From Methylococcaceae bacterium (GTDB lineage: Bacteria; Pseudomonadota; Gammaproteobacteria; Methylococcales; Methylomonadaceae), in the NCBI GenBank assembly GCA_013140465.1, contig JABFST010000012.1:1-8120 (forward strand): 8,120 nucleotides of DNA, read 5' to 3'. Shown piece by piece: positions 6,052 to 8,120 of this stretch. A model generated the notes under the pieces. It saw nothing but the letters and a program-made list of their open reading frames with translations. It made no database searches and was not told the origin of the DNA. Numbering within the stretch: position 1 is the first letter of the stretch; each line of letters starts with the position of its first letter. Both the position numbers and the translations under genes were made by a program.

Positions 6052-8120
6052 AGTTTGCCTTCTTCTTTATCGACAGGCCACGCTTTGCGATAGTCTTGTC
6101 GCTCATCACCATGCTGATAGGCGCACTTGCCCTGTTTAAGCTGCCCATTTCCCAATACCCCGATGTTACGCCGCCGACGATTTTGGTGTCCGCCAATTAT
6201 CCCGGCGCCAACCCCAAAGTCATCGCTGAAACCGTGGCGGCGCCTATCGAGCAAGAAGTCAATGGCGTGGAGCAAATGCTGTACATGTCTTCGCAATCGA
6301 CTAGCGACGGGCAAATGCAGTTGACCATCACCTTTAAGATAGGCACTAATTTGGATATAGCCCAAATGCAGGTGCAAAACCGTGTCTCCAATGCCTTGCC
6401 CAAACTGCCCGAAGAGGTGCGCAGATTGGGGGTGACGACGAAAAAATCATCACCCGACATTTTGCTGGTTATCCATTTGGTGTCGCCTAACCAACGCTAC
6501 GACCAACTTTATTTGTCCAACTATGCCTTGCTGAATATCAGCGACCAATTGCTGCGCTTGCCCGGGGTCGGCGATGTGCGCACCTTTGGCGCGGGTGAAT
6601 ACAGTATGCGCGTGTGGCTGGACCCCACCAAAATTGCCGCCCGCAACCTGACCGCGGGCGAAGTGGTGCGGGCCATCCGCGAACAAAACATCCAAGTGGC
6701 GGCTGGGGTGATTGGACAACCGCCTTTAGACCAAGCGACCGATTTTCAGCTTAACATCAACACAATGGGGCGGCTGACGCGGGTTGAAGACTTTAACGCG
6801 ATTATCGTCAAATACGGCGAGGGCGGTAGCCTCGTGCGCCTCAGCGATGTCGCCCGTATTGAGTTGGGTGCGAACCGCTATTCCATGCGCAGCCAATTAA
6901 GCAACGAAGATGCCGTGGCGATGCCGATTTCACTGCGCCCAGGCGCAAATGCCCTAGAAACCGCGCACCAAGTCAAAGACTTGATGGCGCACTTAAAAAC
7001 GCGGTTTCCAGAAGGCGTGGATTACAAAATTGTCTACGACACCACTATTTTTGTCGAACAATCGCTAGAAGCGGTCATCGACACTTTTTTTGAAGCCTTG
7101 GCGCTGGTCGTGTTGGTGGTGCTGGTGTTTTTGCAAAGCTGGCGGGCAGCCATCATCCCGTTGTTGGCAGTCCCTGTGTCTTTGGTCGGCACGTTTGCCA
7201 TTATGGCGGCGATGGGCTTTTCGCTGAATAACCTGTCCTTGTTTGGCCTTATTTTGGCTATCGGCATAGTCGTGGATGATGCGATCGTGGTCGTGGAAAA
7301 TGTCGAGCGCAATATCGCCTTGGGCTTATCGCCCAAAGCTGCGACACGACAAGCGATGACCGAAGTGACCGGGCCTATTATTGCGATCTCGGTAGTGCTG
7401 TGCGCAGTGTTTATTCCATCGGCTTTTGTCGCGGGCATTAATGGGCAGTTTTACAAGCAATTTGCCTTAACCATTACCGCTTCCACGTTAATTTCCGCAT
7501 TTAACTCACTGACGCTCAGCCCCGCGTTGGCGGCAATCTTATTAAAGCCCCATCATGGCAAAGGCGATTTGCTCACGCGCGGGCTAAACTTTAGCTTGGG
7601 TTGGTTTTTTAAAGGCTTTAACCGTGGCTTTACCGCCAGTTCATCGGCTTACGCGGGCCTGATTAAACGCCTGACCCGCATCACGGCGGTCGTCGTGGTG
7701 TTTTATTTGGCACTGTTGGTGTTTACGGGCTATACCTTCCAAAAAGTGCCGACGGGCTTTATCCCCTTGCAAGACAAAGGCTATTTGATTGTGTTTGCGC
7801 AATTGCCCGAAGCCGCCTCGCTAGACCGCACCGAAGCCGTCGTGCATAAAATTTCTGACATTTTGCTCAAACAACCCGGCATAGAAGCGGCTGTTGCGTT
7901 TCCGGGCTTTTCCGTAGTCAGTGGTGCCAACACGCCCAATGCCGGAACTATTTTTGTGCCGCTCAAACCGTTTGAAGAGCGCGTGGCGCAAGGTTTGTTG
8001 TCGCAACAATTGTTGGCGCAATTGCAGCCCAAACTGCTCGGCATCCGTGAAGCCTTTATCGGCATTTTTCCGCCACCCCCTATTTTGGGCTTAGGCAGTT
8101 TGGGCGGCTTTAAAATGCAA
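6048..8120 (+). CDS. mexF: RND multidrug efflux pump, MexF-like, cut by the window edge
   Basis: The inner-membrane proton-driven pump of a tripartite efflux system. The frame is open from ATG 6048 to the last base, exactly 691 codons, against about 1060 in MexF, so roughly the last third (the rest of the PC subdomains and TM8-12) lies outside. It begins MKFAFFFIDRPRFAIVLS, the usual cytoplasmic start and TM1, followed by the porter segments YPGANPKVIAETVAAPIEQ and MQVQNRVSNALPKLPEEV. TM2 is at about 347-364. TM4 holds the proton-relay pair Asp410-Asp411 in GIVVDDAIVVVENVERNI, the counterpart of AcrB D407/D408. A loop FPGF at 618-621 matches the switch-loop region. It resembles MexF along its whole visible length (for example PLLAVPVSLVGTFA and GQFYKQFALTI) and has no internal stop. 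MexF relatives export chloramphenicol, fluoroquinolones and similar compounds; the substrates here are unknown. Confidence 0.93.
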   Translation, partial: MKFAFFFIDRPRFAIVLSLITMLIGALALFKLPISQYPDVTPPTILVSANYPGANPKVIAETVAAPIEQEVNGVEQMLYMSSQSTSDGQMQLTITFKIGTNLDIAQMQVQNRVSNALPKLPEEVRRLGVTTKKSSPDILLVIHLVSPNQRYDQLYLSNYALLNISDQLLRLPGVGDVRTFGAGEYSMRVWLDPTKIAARNLTAGEVVRAIREQNIQVAAGVIGQPPLDQATDFQLNINTMGRLTRVEDFNAIIVKYGEGGSLVRLSDVARIELGANRYSMRSQLSNEDAVAMPISLRPGANALETAHQVKDLMAHLKTRFPEGVDYKIVYDTTIFVEQSLEAVIDTFFEALALVVLVVLVFLQSWRAAIIPLLAVPVSLVGTFAIMAAMGFSLNNLSLFGLILAIGIVVDDAIVVVENVERNIALGLSPKAATRQAMTEVTGPIIAISVVLCAVFIPSAFVAGINGQFYKQFALTITASTLISAFNSLTLSPALAAILLKPHHGKGDLLTRGLNFSLGWFFKGFNRGFTASSSAYAGLIKRLTRITAVVVVFYLALLVFTGYTFQKVPTGFIPLQDKGYLIVFAQLPEAASLDRTEAVVHKISDILLKQPGIEAAVAFPGFSVVSGANTPNAGTIFVPLKPFEERVAQGLLSQQLLAQLQPKLLGIREAFIGIFPPPPILGLGSLGGFKMQ

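Noticed and set aside
5823..6377. 184-codon minus-strand ORF
   Set aside because: It lies antisense across the MexE/MexF junction, whose plus-strand products are unambiguous family members; it is a shadow frame.
7034..7438. 134-codon minus-strand ORF
   Set aside because: Antisense to the conserved TM2-TM4 region of the MexF-like pump; low-complexity Thr/Ser/Ala translation typical of a shadow.

Overview
This 8.1 kb window looks gammaproteobacterial. GC is moderate, and every recognisable protein is closest to families from Enterobacteria or Pseudomonas: BaeS, BaeR, MexE, MexF and a FhaC/ShlB-type TpsB. I cannot place it below class level from the sequence alone.

Left part (1 to about 1420): a leftward gene for a two-partner-secretion outer-membrane translocator (TpsB). 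It is incomplete. The window opens with a perfect 82-bp inverted repeat around a 31-nt spacer (1-195), so the last ~25 residues and the stop of the apparent protein are the antisense of its own coding sequence. This looks like a fold-back chimera at a contig end. The 5' end is also odd: a strong Shine-Dalgarno serves a 19-residue ORF that overlaps the only possible TpsB start in another frame.

Middle (about 1420-2439): a divergent intergenic region with a dispersed 33-bp palindrome and a 12-bp leader hairpin. It is followed by a gene for an exported protein with five EF-hand loops.

Right part (2440-8120): a two-component system strongly resembling BaeS/BaeR, then a second copy of the 33-bp palindrome in exact reverse complement, then a MexE-type lipoprotein adaptor overlapping by 4 bp the gene for a MexF-type RND inner-membrane pump. 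The pump runs off the right edge after 691 codons, about two thirds of the usual length. No outer-membrane factor is seen; it may lie further right.

The likely logic is envelope-stress or toxicant sensing by BaeS, phosphotransfer to BaeR, and control of the adjacent efflux pump. In E. coli BaeSR controls MdtABC, so a MexEF-type pump beside BaeSR is a different combination. The BaeS periplasmic domain carries a His/Pro-rich insert suggesting metal binding. I see no clear evidence of a wholly new system; the most checkable oddities are the fold-back, the TpsB start, the His-rich sensor and the paired palindromes.
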